Assembly: GCF_000701425.1 (NCBI RefSeq)
Contig: NZ_JNIW01000052.1
Location: 1 to 26,163, forward strand
Reading direction: 5' to 3'
DNA length: 26,163 bases
Source of the DNA: Deinococcus frigens DSM 12807
GTDB lineage: Bacteria; Deinococcota; Deinococci; Deinococcales; Deinococcaceae
The position numbers and the translations under genes were made by a program. Below are positions 1 through 10,375 of the stretch, piece by piece. How positions within the stretch are numbered: position 1 is the first letter of the stretch; each line of letters opens with the position of its first letter. The notes under the pieces were generated by a model. It was not told the origin of the DNA and did no database searches. It saw only the letters and a program-made list of their open reading frames with translations.

Positions 1-304
1 CCCGGCGGGTTGTCCACGTATCATCGGGAAAGCCATGCTGCGGCGCACCCTCCCGCAGGAGGGTGCGAAGCTGCTCGAGTTGGCTGGAGGTCAGACGTGA
101 TGGACGTCCTGGAGCGACGGTGGCCTGCAGCGTGCCGATCTTTTTGAGCCGGGCGCTCCAAGTGGTGACGGTGAGGACAGACACGCCAAAATGTTCGGCA
201 ATCTCGCGGTGCGTCTGGGTGCCGCGTTGAAGCCATTCGGCAGCGGCCAGTCGGCGTTCCTCAAGCTGGGCGCGGGAATACCGTGAAGGTTGCCATTCGG
301 CCAT
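1..304 (-). CDS. IS630-type transposase, N-terminal part (cut by window edge)
   Basis: The frame is open from an ATG at 304 to the left edge with no stop (101 codons visible), so the gene continues outside the window. The visible protein starts MAEWQPSRYSRAQLEERR and contains a helix-turn-helix around residues 30-50 (THREIAEHFGVSVLTVTTW), followed by a GRPSRL linker and a second helical stretch (LTSSQLEQLRTLLREG). This two-part winged-helix arrangement with a GRP-type linker is typical of the DNA-binding N-terminus of IS630/Tc1-like transposases. The DDE catalytic part is not visible, so an intact element cannot be claimed. An overlapping ATG at 309 opens a different frame with no recognisable protein. 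No terminal inverted repeat could be fixed because only one end is present. Confidence 0.72.
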   Translation of the reverse strand, partial: MAEWQPSRYSRAQLEERRLAAAEWLQRGTQTHREIAEHFGVSVLTVTTWSARLKKIGTLQATVAPGRPSRLTSSQLEQLRTLLREGAPQHGFPDDTWTTRR

Positions 305-440
305 GCCATTAGAGTATCAGGCTGTATTTACGCCGTGATCAATAATCCCCACCTCCCCAACCCACCCAGCCAAGTTCGCGCGTGCCTGAGCTGAAGCTGG
401 GAGTGCTAATTGCTGGACACGTAGAATAATTGTGTACCTT

Positions 441-449
441 TACGATAAT
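441..449 (+). promoter_or_regulatory. Possible -10 region of the AT-rich cassette
   Basis: The sequence TACGATAAT lies in an AT-rich stretch about 65 bp before the zinc-ribbon gene and resembles an extended -10 element. No convincing -35 hexamer is seen 17 bp upstream. A short inverted repeat, CTGAG (463-467) and CTCAG (480-484), lies just downstream and could be an operator. Both calls are weak. Confidence 0.25.
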
Positions 450-502
450 GAATTTTCTTACGCTGAGGATTAAATTCTTCTCAGTTGCTACAGTTCAAGC
501 GT

Positions 503-510
503 AGGAGGAG
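503..510 (+). promoter_or_regulatory. Shine-Dalgarno deciding a GTG start
   Basis: AGGAGGAG lies 3 nt before the GTG at 514. It is the strongest ribosome-binding site in the window and justifies a GTG start for the zinc-ribbon gene. Many resident genes lack such a site. Confidence 0.75.
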
Positions 511-513
511 ACA

Positions 514-864
514 GTGAGTAGTTTTGCTGAGGCGTTCTGGAAAGGCCATCCCCGCTGTCCGTATTGCGGTTCTCAACGAGCTACCGCGCATAAGGATGGC
601 AAGAGATTCCAGTGCTATTCGTGCTTTACAGCGTTCAGTGCCACCACTGGCACAATTGCTCATCGGACTCATTTGAGCTTGCCCATTTGGTCATTGGCTG
701 CTTCAGAATTGGATAAAAATCCAAAATTATCAATTAGAAAATTAGCAAATTTGCTCAAAGTGTCTAATAAAACTGCTGCAAGAATTAAGATGAAGTTATC
801 TTCGCAGGAAGTGGAGTACAGAATGCAAATCAATGCCATCATAATTAACGGAGGTTTACCATGA
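514..864 (+). CDS. Zinc-ribbon/HTH protein, IS1595-transposase-like N-terminus without catalytic domain
   Basis: This 116-residue protein has a four-cysteine zinc ribbon (C15 P Y C18 and C34 Y S C37), then a TGTIAHRTHLSLPIW stretch and a helix-turn-helix at about 72-94. That order matches the zinc-ribbon plus HTH head of IS1595-family transposases. The ISXO2-type DDE domain that should follow is absent: the protein stops after the HTH, and the next gene encodes something unrelated. It is therefore either a transposase remnant or a stand-alone DNA-binding protein. The intact frame, strong Shine-Dalgarno and 4-nt ATGA overlap with the next gene favour a functional small protein working with its neighbour. 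Codon use is AT-rich, unlike the flanking genes, which indicates horizontal acquisition. The target is unknown. Confidence 0.8.
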   Translation: MSSFAEAFWKGHPRCPYCGSQRATAHKDGKRFQCYSCFTAFSATTGTIAHRTHLSLPIWSLAASELDKNPKLSIRKLANLLKVSNKTAARIKMKLSSQEVEYRMQINAIIINGGLP

Positions 865-1757
865 ATAGTCTAGAGGCGGTAGCAGAATCAACCCATTTTG
901 GGACTTTGGTTCTCGGCAAAGATGGCGCAAAAATTAAATGCTTCGTTCTGAAAGATGGCAGGAGGGTGATCTCGGGACGTGGATTAACTGATGCAATTGG
1001 AATGAAGGGTAGAAGTGTCGGTGCAAAAAGAATTCTTGGAATGTCTAAGATTACTAGATATTTATCTGAAGAGGCATCAGAAAATATATCTGAGCCTATT
1101 AAATTTATTGGTAAGGGTACGTTAAAAAATGAGTACGGTTATGCAACAGGATATGAAGCTACCGTTCTATTGGATATTTGCGAGGCAATTCTAGAAGCTC
1201 GTGAAAGTGGCGACTTACACAGTGAACAAGAATACCGTTACGCTGAGTATTGTGAAGCACTCGTTAGGTCATTTGCGAAAATTGGTATCGTCGCGCTTGT
1301 AGATGAGGCGACAGGATATCAGGAAGAACGGGCTAGATATGAATTGCATAAAATTCTTGAAGCCTATGTGGCTAAGGAGTTGCTTCCCTGGTCAAAGAGA
1401 TTTCCGGATGAATTTTATAAGGAGCTTTTTAGGCTTAGAGGCTGGCGAATGTCGCCAATGTCTGTTAAGCGGCCAAAATATGTAGGAAAGCTAACTAACC
1501 AACTAATTTACGAACATCTCCCAAAAGGTGTTTTGAGTGAATTGAGAGAGAAAAATCCTGTGACCGATAAGGGGTACAGGAAAGACAAGCATCACCAGTA
1601 CTTGACTGCGAATATTGGCAATAGCCATCTTGAGAAGCAGGTTGCCAGCGTCACGATGCTCATGCGTATTTCGCCCGACTGGTCAACGTTTATGCGACAT
1701 TTTAATCGCGCGTTCGGAAATCAAATGCCTCTATTTGAGGAGGCCGATATTCAGTGA
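861..1757 (+). CDS. P63C domain-containing protein
   Basis: A 298-residue protein whose start codon overlaps the stop of the zinc-ribbon gene (ATGA), so the two are probably translationally coupled. The N-terminal part has [17 protein letters not shown] (31-47). The middle has [10 protein letters not shown] (145-154) and [15 protein letters not shown] (181-195). The C-terminal part has [22 protein letters not shown] (204-225), KDKHHQYLT (241-249) and MLMRISPDW (266-274). These are the conserved blocks of the P63C family as I know it. Studies of phage antirepressor-type proteins list P63C as a domain in that shuffled network; its biochemical role is unknown. No catalytic motif is evident. The gene is AT-rich like its partner (roughly 28% GC in the line 1081-1140, against GC-rich flanks) and is followed at once by an intrinsic terminator. 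Confidence 0.85.
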   Translation: MNSLEAVAESTHFGTLVLGKDGAKIKCFVLKDGRRVISGRGLTDAIGMKGRSVGAKRILGMSKITRYLSEEASENISEPIKFIGKGTLKNEYGYATGYEATVLLDICEAILEARESGDLHSEQEYRYAEYCEALVRSFAKIGIVALVDEATGYQEERARYELHKILEAYVAKELLPWSKRFPDEFYKELFRLRGWRMSPMSVKRPKYVGKLTNQLIYEHLPKGVLSELREKNPVTDKGYRKDKHHQYLTANIGNSHLEKQVASVTMLMRISPDWSTFMRHFNRAFGNQMPLFEEADIQ

Positions 1758-1764
1758 GAGCTTT

Positions 1765-1795
1765 AGGGGCAGCCTCCAGAATGAAAGCTGCCCCT
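1765..1795 (+). terminator. Intrinsic terminator of the zinc-ribbon/P63C unit
   Basis: AGGGGCAGC (1765-1773) pairs perfectly with GCTGCCCCT (1787-1795) across a 13-nt loop and is followed by TTTCTATTTCT. It starts 8 bp after the P63C stop. As it also lies 18 bp beyond the gcvP stop on the other strand, it may slow transcripts from both sides, although only the plus side has a U-rich tail. Confidence 0.85.
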
Positions 1796-1812
1796 TTTCT
1801 ATTTCTGGCCGT

Positions 1813-4671
<2,859 letters not shown>

Positions 4672-4678
4672 GAGAAGA

Positions 4679-4685
4679 CTCCTTC
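4679..4685 (-). promoter_or_regulatory. Shine-Dalgarno deciding the gcvP start
   Basis: GAAGGAG read on the minus strand, 7 nt before the ATG at 4671. It selects the first of two closely spaced in-frame ATGs. Confidence 0.7.
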
Positions 4686-4690
4686 AAGGA

Positions 4691-5233
4691 TTAGAGGGAT
4701 TGGGTCAGTTCGATCAGACGGCGAGTAATGGTTTCAGCGCTCAGAGAGGCGGTATTCAATTCCACATCCGCGCCGCGCCGCAGCAGCGGTTCCACGGTAT
4801 CGATGTATTCCAGAATCTCTTGTTGGTCAGCGGCAGTCTTGCCGTAAGGGTTATTGGTGCGCCTTTTGACCCGCTCAAGAATGACCTCAGTGGGCGCGGT
4901 GAACAGCACCACACGGTCAAACAGCGGGTAAAAGCGGCCCTGGTTGGACACGCATCCACTGACAAACAGAGGCCCTGAACGTGGAGCGGCCAGGAGGTCG
5001 CGCATCCTGGTCTCGTTCCAGAGCCAGCCCGATTCAGTGTCACCTGGCTGGACACCCCACTCGCACCAGCCACCCACATCCGTTTCCACGGCCTCGAAGC
5101 CGTGCGCCTGCAAATGCTCGATGGCGGTGGTCTTGCCCGTGCCTGACATGCCGGTGATCAGAATGCGTTTAACGGCAGCGTCCACAGAAGCAGACTGAAG
5201 ACCATCATTTTTCAATGCATCCACTTTGCTCAT
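4691..5233 (-). CDS. P-loop nucleotide kinase-like protein within the gcv operon
   Basis: A 180-residue protein with a clear Walker A motif GMSGTGKTT at 28-36 (K34), preceded by the hydrophobic strand VKRILIT. The segments ETDVGGWCEW, GPLFVSGCVSNQGRFYP, VVLFTAPTEVILERV and RTNNPYGK are conserved in a family of small shikimate/adenylate-kinase-like ATPases of unknown substrate that I recall from Actinobacteria. The arginine-rich RVKRRTNNPYGK stretch could be the lid. It lies 13 nt after gcvH and 19 nt before gcvP, so it should be co-transcribed with the glycine cleavage genes. No Shine-Dalgarno precedes the ATG at 5233, so translation may depend on gcvH. A substrate cannot be named from sequence. 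Confidence 0.88.
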   Translation of the reverse strand: MSKVDALKNDGLQSASVDAAVKRILITGMSGTGKTTAIEHLQAHGFEAVETDVGGWCEWGVQPGDTESGWLWNETRMRDLLAAPRSGPLFVSGCVSNQGRFYPLFDRVVLFTAPTEVILERVKRRTNNPYGKTAADQQEILEYIDTVEPLLRRGADVELNTASLSAETITRRLIELTQSL

Positions 5234-5246
5234 GCCGTCGGCGGCT

Positions 5247-5612
5247 TTACCCCTCTGCCGTCTCCGCGTACTTCTCGGCGTCCATCAAATCCGCGCTGGC
5301 CTCGGTCACGTCCATCTTGAACAGCCAGCCGCCTTCATAGGGCGACTCGTTGACTTTCTCGGGGCTGCCGTTCAGCTCGTCGTTGACGGCAGTGACTGTG
5401 CCGCTGGCCGGGGCGTAGATGTCGCTGGCGGTCTTGACCGATTCCACCACGGCCACCGTGTCGCCCGCGCTGACCTCGCGGCCCACCTCGGGCAGCTCCA
5501 CGTACACCACGTCGCCCAGTTGATCCTGCGCGAAGTCGGAAATGCCCACGGTGCCGTCGGGGGAAAGCCACTCGTGCGAGGCGGCGTACTTCAGTTCAGA
5601 GAGGGTCTTCAT
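5247..5612 (-). CDS. gcvH: Glycine cleavage system H protein
   Basis: A 121-residue lipoyl carrier that shuttles the aminomethyl intermediate between GcvP, GcvT and the L protein. The lipoylation site is K60 in [14 protein letters not shown]. The N-terminal SHEWL and the C-terminal [12 protein letters not shown] are family signatures, and the length is normal. AGGAG lies 8 nt before the ATG (5621-5625 on the minus strand). It follows gcvT by 59 nt and precedes the kinase by 13 nt. No lipoate synthesis gene is in the window. Confidence 0.97.
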   Translation of the reverse strand: MKTLSELKYAASHEWLSPDGTVGISDFAQDQLGDVVYVELPEVGREVSAGDTVAVVESVKTASDIYAPASGTVTAVNDELNGSPEKVNESPYEGGWLFKMDVTEASADLMDAEKYAETAEG

Positions 5613-5671
5613 GGTTGATTCTCCTGTGGAAAAGGGGTGGGGGACTGTAGGGAATAGAACGTGCTGTATGT

Positions 5672-6769
5672 TTACGCGCCCCGGTAGAACGGCAGGCCAA
5701 TTCGCTCTGCCGCGTGCCGCTTGCCGCGCACCTCTACTTCAAAGCGGTCCGCCTCGGCGTGGGCAGCGTCCACCAATGCCATTGCAATCGGGTGGCCTAG
5801 CGTGGGGCTGCTGCTGCCGCTGGTCACATAGCCAATAGGGGGGCCAACCTGCACGCCGTCCGCGTAGACGGGATAGCCCTCGCGCACCGGCACGCGCTCC
5901 AGCTTCAGGCCAATCAGCTTCTGCGGCGGCGCGGCGGTGATGTGGGCGCGGCCCAGGTGTTCCTTGTCCTTGACCACCCAGGTGTAGCTGCTGCTCAGCG
6001 GGTGGATGGTGTCGCTGAATTCGTGGCCGTACAGCGGGAACCCGGCTTCCAGCCGCAGCGTGTCGCGTGCGCCCAGGCCAGCCGGGGTGATGCCGATGGC
6101 GAGCAGCCTGTCCCACAGCGCCTCGGCCTCGGAGGCGTCCACGAAGACTTCAAAGCCGTCTTCCCCGGTGTACCCGGTGCGGGCGAGCATCACGTCGAAG
6201 CCGAACAGCTTGGCGGAAAAGTAGGCGTTCTTCTTTTTGGCCGCCAGATCGGTGTCGCTGAAGGGTTGCAACAGTTCCGCCGTCTTCGGCCCCTGCACGG
6301 CCAGCAGCGCCCATTGATCCGACTCGTTGGACAGGTTCACGTCATGGCCCGCCGTGTGCTTTTGCAGATGCGCCCAGTCCTTGTCGATGTTGCTGGCATT
6401 GACCACCATCAGGTATTCGCCATCGGCCACCATGTAGATATAGATGTCGTCGATCAGCCCGCCCGATTCGCCCGGCAGCCAGTTGTAGTGGGCGCGTCCC
6501 GGGCGCAGCTTGCCCACGTCATTGGTGGTCACGCCCTGCAAAAAGGCCAGCGCGTCCGGCCCGGTCACGCGGAATTCACCCATGTGCGAGACGTCGAACA
6601 TGCCCGCCGAGGTTCTCACCGCGTCGTGTTCGGTCTTGAGGCCCGCGTATTGCACGGGCATGTCCCAGCCGCCGAACGGCACCATTCGTGCCCCAGCCCG
6701 CAGGTGGGCGGCGTGCAGCGGCGTGCGCCTCAGCGTCGGCTCTGGCGGGTTTTCGGGGGTCTGGGTCAC
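5672..6769 (-). CDS. gcvT: Glycine cleavage system T protein (aminomethyltransferase)
   Basis: A 365-residue tetrahydrofolate-dependent aminomethyltransferase releasing ammonia and methylene-THF from aminomethyl-GcvH. Diagnostic segments are [33 protein letters not shown] (containing the conserved aspartate) and [14 protein letters not shown]. The start is a GTG at 6769; no Shine-Dalgarno is seen, but TACCAT lies 6 nt before it, the spacing of leaderless genes. The C-terminus ends FYRGA, normal for the family. First gene of the gcv operon. The 104 bp upstream show no glycine-riboswitch-like paired cores. Confidence 0.97.
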   Translation of the reverse strand: MTQTPENPPEPTLRRTPLHAAHLRAGARMVPFGGWDMPVQYAGLKTEHDAVRTSAGMFDVSHMGEFRVTGPDALAFLQGVTTNDVGKLRPGRAHYNWLPGESGGLIDDIYIYMVADGEYLMVVNASNIDKDWAHLQKHTAGHDVNLSNESDQWALLAVQGPKTAELLQPFSDTDLAAKKKNAYFSAKLFGFDVMLARTGYTGEDGFEVFVDASEAEALWDRLLAIGITPAGLGARDTLRLEAGFPLYGHEFSDTIHPLSSSYTWVVKDKEHLGRAHITAAPPQKLIGLKLERVPVREGYPVYADGVQVGPPIGYVTSGSSSPTLGHPIAMALVDAAHAEADRFEVEVRGKRHAAERIGLPFYRGA

Positions 6770-6775
6770 CCCAAA

Positions 6776-6781
6776 ATGGTA
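6776..6781 (-). promoter_or_regulatory. Leaderless -10 box of the gcv operon
   Basis: TACCAT (minus strand) fits TANNNT and ends 6 nt before the gcvT GTG. No matching -35 hexamer is obvious. The call rests on the motif, its spacing and the missing Shine-Dalgarno. Confidence 0.5.
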
Positions 6782-6873
6782 GCCGAGTGGGGGGGAGTGC
6801 GTCCGGGCGTGCGGGACGCCGGGGCTTCAGTCAGACCCTTACGAACCCGGCAAGGTGTCCGGGAATGCTCCCT

Positions 6874-7554
6874 TCACTCCACTGCATAGAATGTTTCCAG
6901 CGTGATCCGCTCCGGGAACTTGCGGATAAAGTCCACGGTACTCAGCGCCTGGGTACGGTGGCAGGCGATGGCCTGCAATTTGCGGGCAATCCGCGCCGTC
7001 ACGTCATGGCGGATGTTCGGCGGCAGCCACTCGGCGCGCAACTCCTCGTTTTCGGGGGGCGTGTCGCTGGCGTAGTACCACAGAACCGGGCGGTCATTTT
7101 CCGGCAGGCTGTCCCAGGCGGCCTTCACGGCGCGGTGGGTGGTCACGTGGTCCGGGTGGCCGTTGCTGCCGTTGGGCGGAAAGCTCAGCACGGTTTCGGG
7201 GCGGTGGCGGGTCATAGCCTCGCGGGCCACTTCCACCAGCGCCTCTAGAGGCTGATCCTTTAAGTACTTGTCGGGAAAGGCGTGCTGCTCGTGAACACTG
7301 CCGGGGGTGGTGGTCAGGCCGATCACTTCCAGGCAGGCGGCCAGTTCCACGGCGCGCATGCGGGCCAGTTCCTCCGGTCCCTCGGCCAGCCCCAGGGTGC
7401 GGCCCGCCTCGCCGCGTGTCAGGGTGACCAGGCCGCAGCGGTGGCCGCTTTCTAGCAGGTTCATCAGCGTTCCCGACGCGCCGTACACCTCGTCGTCGGG
7501 GTGGGGAACGATCAGCAGGAGTTTCAGGTTCTGGGCGCTCTGGGAATCACTCAC
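6874..7554 (-). CDS. bshB2: PIG-L family deacetylase, probable bacillithiol biosynthesis BshB2
   Basis: A 226-residue PIG-L/LmbE-family zinc hydrolase. The metal-binding HPDDE is at residues 18-22 and a second metal ligand lies in NGHPDHVTTHRA. LVTLTRGEAGRTLGLAEG and ARMRAVELAACLEVIGL resemble the BshB2 branch, which removes the acetyl group from N-acetylglucosaminyl-malate on the way to bacillithiol. Deinococcus is known to make bacillithiol, so this role is likely, but other LmbE deacetylases share these motifs. The GTG at 7554 is preferred over an ATG at 7566 because TATGCT lies 7 nt before it; neither has a usable Shine-Dalgarno. Divergent from the GNAT genes, with 62 bp between start codons. 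Confidence 0.88.
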   Translation of the reverse strand: MSDSQSAQNLKLLLIVPHPDDEVYGASGTLMNLLESGHRCGLVTLTRGEAGRTLGLAEGPEELARMRAVELAACLEVIGLTTTPGSVHEQHAFPDKYLKDQPLEALVEVAREAMTRHRPETVLSFPPNGSNGHPDHVTTHRAVKAAWDSLPENDRPVLWYYASDTPPENEELRAEWLPPNIRHDVTARIARKLQAIACHRTQALSTVDFIRKFPERITLETFYAVE

Positions 7555-7561
7555 ACCCCTC

Positions 7562-7567
7562 AGCATA
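7562..7567 (-). promoter_or_regulatory. Leaderless -10 box of the PIG-L deacetylase
   Basis: TATGCT (minus strand) ends 7 nt before the GTG at 7554. It overlaps the alternative ATG, which argues against that upstream start. Confidence 0.45.
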
Positions 7568-7616
7568 AGCGTGCTGGCGGATGCGCGGACGGACGGCGGC
7601 AGAGCAGGATGGAAGC

Positions 7617-8615
7617 ATGAACGCCCCCGCTTCCAGCCTGACCCTGCGCGAACCGCGTAAGCCGCAGGACTACCCGGCCCTCGCCGACGTGCTGAACGCC
7701 AGCAACCCCGCCTGGCCGGTGACGCCCGAACTCCTGCGGACCTGGGACGAGGCGCGCGATCCGGCGCTGTTCAACACCCAACTGGTGGCCGAGCTGGGCG
7801 GGCGCATAGTGGGCGCGGGCGGCATCGGTCACGACGATTTTGCCTTTGAGGAATGGCGTTATTTCGGCAACTTGGCCGTTCACCCGGATGTTCGCGGGCA
7901 GGGCGTCGGCACGGCGCTGTACGACGGGTTGCTGCGCCGGGTGCGTGGGCGCGGAGCGCGCGAGGTCCGCACCATGATCAGCGACGAACAGACGGACGCG
8001 CCGGGCCGGGCTTTTGTGGAGAAGCGCGGCTTCGCGGTGGTCTGGGAGCGCTACGAATCGCGGCTCGACACCCGGGCCACGGACCTCGCGCGCTTCGACG
8101 ACCTGCTGGCGTCGGTGGCCGCAGACGGCGTGGAGTTTCGCTCGCTGACTGAACTCAGGGCCGAGCCAGAGCGCAACCGCTGGCTGTGGGAACTGGACTG
8201 GGAACTGTTTCAGGACGTGCCGATGGGCGAGACATTGACCAAACGTCCGCTGGAAGTCTGGGCGAAACAGGAGCTGGAAGACCCCACGCTGGCCCCGGAC
8301 CTGTCCTTCGTCGCCGTCCGTCCTGAGTTGAATGACCCGCTCACCGGCCCGTACATCGGCTACAGCACGCTGGGGCGCAATCCGTCGGGCTTTTACTACA
8401 TCGGCATGACCGGGGTCAAGCGAGCGGACCGGGGCAAGGGCATTGCCAAGGCGCTGAAGGTGGCGGCCATGCGCGCCCTGCACGCCCTGGGCGGCGGCGA
8501 GATCCGCACCTTCAACGACCCGCCCAACGTGGCGATGCTCGGCATGAACGAGGCGCTGGGCTTCGTGCGGCATTCCCGCAGCCTGCGCTACGAACTCAAG
8601 CTGGAGGACGTGTGA
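7617..8615 (+). CDS. Double-domain GNAT N-acetyltransferase
   Basis: A 332-residue protein with two GNAT folds. The N-terminal domain has the acetyl-CoA pyrophosphate loop RGQGVG (93-98) after NLAVHPDV. The C-terminal domain has RGKGIAKALK (272-281) and the closing MNEALGF (310-316). Fused GNAT pairs like this include mycothiol-synthase-like enzymes, but the substrate here is unknown; one domain may serve only for substrate binding. The ATG at 7617 is preferred over an upstream ATG at 7581 because family-like sequence begins only there. It overlaps the next gene, a related GNAT, so the two form an operon derived from duplication. Confidence 0.9.
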   Translation: MNAPASSLTLREPRKPQDYPALADVLNASNPAWPVTPELLRTWDEARDPALFNTQLVAELGGRIVGAGGIGHDDFAFEEWRYFGNLAVHPDVRGQGVGTALYDGLLRRVRGRGAREVRTMISDEQTDAPGRAFVEKRGFAVVWERYESRLDTRATDLARFDDLLASVAADGVEFRSLTELRAEPERNRWLWELDWELFQDVPMGETLTKRPLEVWAKQELEDPTLAPDLSFVAVRPELNDPLTGPYIGYSTLGRNPSGFYYIGMTGVKRADRGKGIAKALKVAAMRALHALGGGEIRTFNDPPNVAMLGMNEALGFVRHSRSLRYELKLEDV

Positions 8616-9595
8616 GTCGAGCACGGGTGAGTCTCAGCATTCGCTCGGCCACCGACGCCGATTTCCCCGCGCTGGCCGGGTTGATGAGCGGGGCCAATCC
8701 GCGTCACCCGATCACGCCACAAACGTGGGCGCATGAGATCGGCGAGTTGCGCGGGCATCTGCTGGGGCTGCACGTGGCGCAGTGGCTGGCCGAGGAAGGC
8801 GGGCAGCCGGTGGGCATGGCACTGACCCTCCAGGTGCCCGGCATGTACCACCCGGACCGCTACTGGGCCGAGGTTCTTGTTCCGCCTCAGTATGGGCAGC
8901 GCGGCGTGGGGCAGGCGCTGGCCGGGACGCTGGAAGCCCATCTGCGTGGGCGCGGGGCGCGTGAACTCCTCTCCGGCGCATACGAGGAGGAGCCGTGGGC
9001 GGTGGAATTCCTGTCCCGGCGCGGCTTTTCCGAGACGCTGCGCTACTTTGACAACGTGCTGAGACTGGCGGAATTTGACGCCCTGGCCTGGGCAGAGGAA
9101 GCCAAATTGCCCGAAGGGGTCCGCGCCCTCTCGCTGGCCGAACTGGCCGCAGAGCTGGGCATGGACGCGGCCATCACCGCCTTTCACGCCGCCTTTGCCG
9201 AGGTCCGGGAGGACGTGCCGCGCTCCTCGCCGCCCACACCGCACACCCTGGAGGATTTTCGCAGCCACCTGCTGAATGCCCCCCACTTCTTCCCCAAAGG
9301 CATCCTGCTGGCTGTCACGGACGCGGGCGAGGTAGTGGCCCTGTCGGAGCTGGAACGCAAGGGTACGGACCCCGCGCGGCTGGACACGGGCCTGACGGGA
9401 ACGCGGCGGGCGTGGCGGCGGCGTGGGCTGGCGCTGGCCCTCAAAATAGCTGCGTTACGCGTGGCGCAGCAGCACGGCGCACGCGAGGTCTGGACCGGGA
9501 ATGCCACCACCAATCTGCCCATGCTGGCGCTGAATGAACGCCTGGGCTTCCGGTCTCGGCCCGCGTATGTAGAGATGCGCTGGGGCGGCGTTTGA
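8612..9595 (+). CDS. Double-domain GNAT N-acetyltransferase (paralogue of the upstream gene)
   Basis: A 327-residue GNAT protein starting at a GTG that overlaps the upstream stop by 4 nt; GGAGG at 8603-8607 is well placed for it. The N-terminal acetyl-CoA loop reads YGQRGVGQAL (94-103). The C-terminal one reads RRRGLALALK (269-278), followed by N-x-P-M-L-A-L-N-E-R-L-G-F (301-313), parallel to the C-terminus of the upstream gene. The N-terminal loop is less canonical, so this half may be less active. Layout and ends match the upstream protein, which supports a tandem duplication with divergence. Substrate unknown. Confidence 0.9.
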   Translation: MSRARVSLSIRSATDADFPALAGLMSGANPRHPITPQTWAHEIGELRGHLLGLHVAQWLAEEGGQPVGMALTLQVPGMYHPDRYWAEVLVPPQYGQRGVGQALAGTLEAHLRGRGARELLSGAYEEEPWAVEFLSRRGFSETLRYFDNVLRLAEFDALAWAEEAKLPEGVRALSLAELAAELGMDAAITAFHAAFAEVREDVPRSSPPTPHTLEDFRSHLLNAPHFFPKGILLAVTDAGEVVALSELERKGTDPARLDTGLTGTRRAWRRRGLALALKIAALRVAQQHGAREVWTGNATTNLPMLALNERLGFRSRPAYVEMRWGGV

Positions 9596-9596
9596 G

Positions 9597-9602
9597 TATG
9601 TT
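9597..9602 (+). promoter_or_regulatory. Possible -10 box before the arginase-like gene
   Basis: TATGTT overlaps the end of the second GNAT gene. An ATG six nt later (9609) is out of frame with the next gene, so if used this promoter gives a short 5' leader rather than a leaderless start. Confidence 0.25.
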
Positions 9603-9652
9603 GGTGGAATGCGGTCGGTCATCTCCAAACAATGCGTGTTGCGTCCGGTCCT

Positions 9653-10327
9653 ATGCTCCTCAGCATTGATTGGGACGCCTATTCCGGCACGCGCGAGTTG
9701 GTGTTCGACGCGCCGATTTGGGGAACGCGCGACCTCGCACATGACCGGCTCGACGCCTGGCGAGGGCGGGTCCAGAAACGCGGTGGCCAGGACTGGGCCG
9801 CGCTGGAGGAGGATTTCCCCCTGTATTCCGGCTGGCAGGAGTTGGCCCAGTACGCCGGGATGCCTGCATTTGTGGCCCTCAGTCACGCGGACGCCTGGGC
9901 GTGGCTGGAACGGTTTCCGGGTCAGGACGTGCTGAACATCGACTCCCACCATGACCTCGCCAGCTTCAGTGGGGACGCTGCGCGCGTGCGCCCCGGCAAC
10001 TGGGCGGGCCTGGGCCTGCGCGCGGGCCTGATTCGGCGGTATACCTGCCTGTACCCGCCGTGGCACGCGGCCCTTCCGGTGGCGGAGGGCTTCGATCTGG
10101 ACCGCACCCGCGCCGAACTGGAGCCGCTGCTGCTGCCGGAGCTGCTAGGCCGCGTGACCCTGACCCGTACTCTGCCGCTGCCTCCTCCCAGGGAAGTTCA
10201 GGCGCTGCTGCTGGTCCAGTCCCCGGCCTGGACCAGCCCCGCCCACGATGCCGAATTTCTGGAGCTGGCCGGGCGTCTCAACTGCGCGACATTGACCCAG
10301 CCGATGCGGCGGCTTTCAGCCCTTTAG
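9653..10327 (+). CDS. Arginase/UPF0489-like hypothetical protein
   Basis: A 224-residue protein beginning MLLSIDWDAYSGTRELVFDAP. The only strong motif is VLNIDSHHDLASF, similar to the metal-binding Asp-x-His-x-Asp segment of arginase-fold proteins and of UPF0489-type proteins; SIDWD near the start may contribute another acidic pair. The other two metal-binding blocks of true ureohydrolases are not recognised, so arginase or agmatinase activity should not be assumed. An ATG at 9632 would add seven residues (MRVASGP). Neither start has a Shine-Dalgarno, and I prefer 9653 because the conserved-looking strand starts there. It follows the GNAT pair on the same strand by 57 bp. Confidence 0.75.
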   Translation: MLLSIDWDAYSGTRELVFDAPIWGTRDLAHDRLDAWRGRVQKRGGQDWAALEEDFPLYSGWQELAQYAGMPAFVALSHADAWAWLERFPGQDVLNIDSHHDLASFSGDAARVRPGNWAGLGLRAGLIRRYTCLYPPWHAALPVAEGFDLDRTRAELEPLLLPELLGRVTLTRTLPLPPPREVQALLLVQSPAWTSPAHDAEFLELAGRLNCATLTQPMRRLSAL

Positions 10328-10375
10328 ACGTTCAGACTTTTAAACCTGCTTCCCGCGCTAGCCTCACAGTCATCT

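Noticed and set aside
6770..6873. Glycine riboswitch upstream of gcvT
   Set aside because: I looked for the paired glycine-aptamer cores in the 104 bp and saw none; a leaderless -10 box also leaves no room for a leader.
7560..8624. 354-codon minus-strand frame opposite the first GNAT gene
   Set aside because: No domain character; the plus-strand GNAT motifs explain this DNA.
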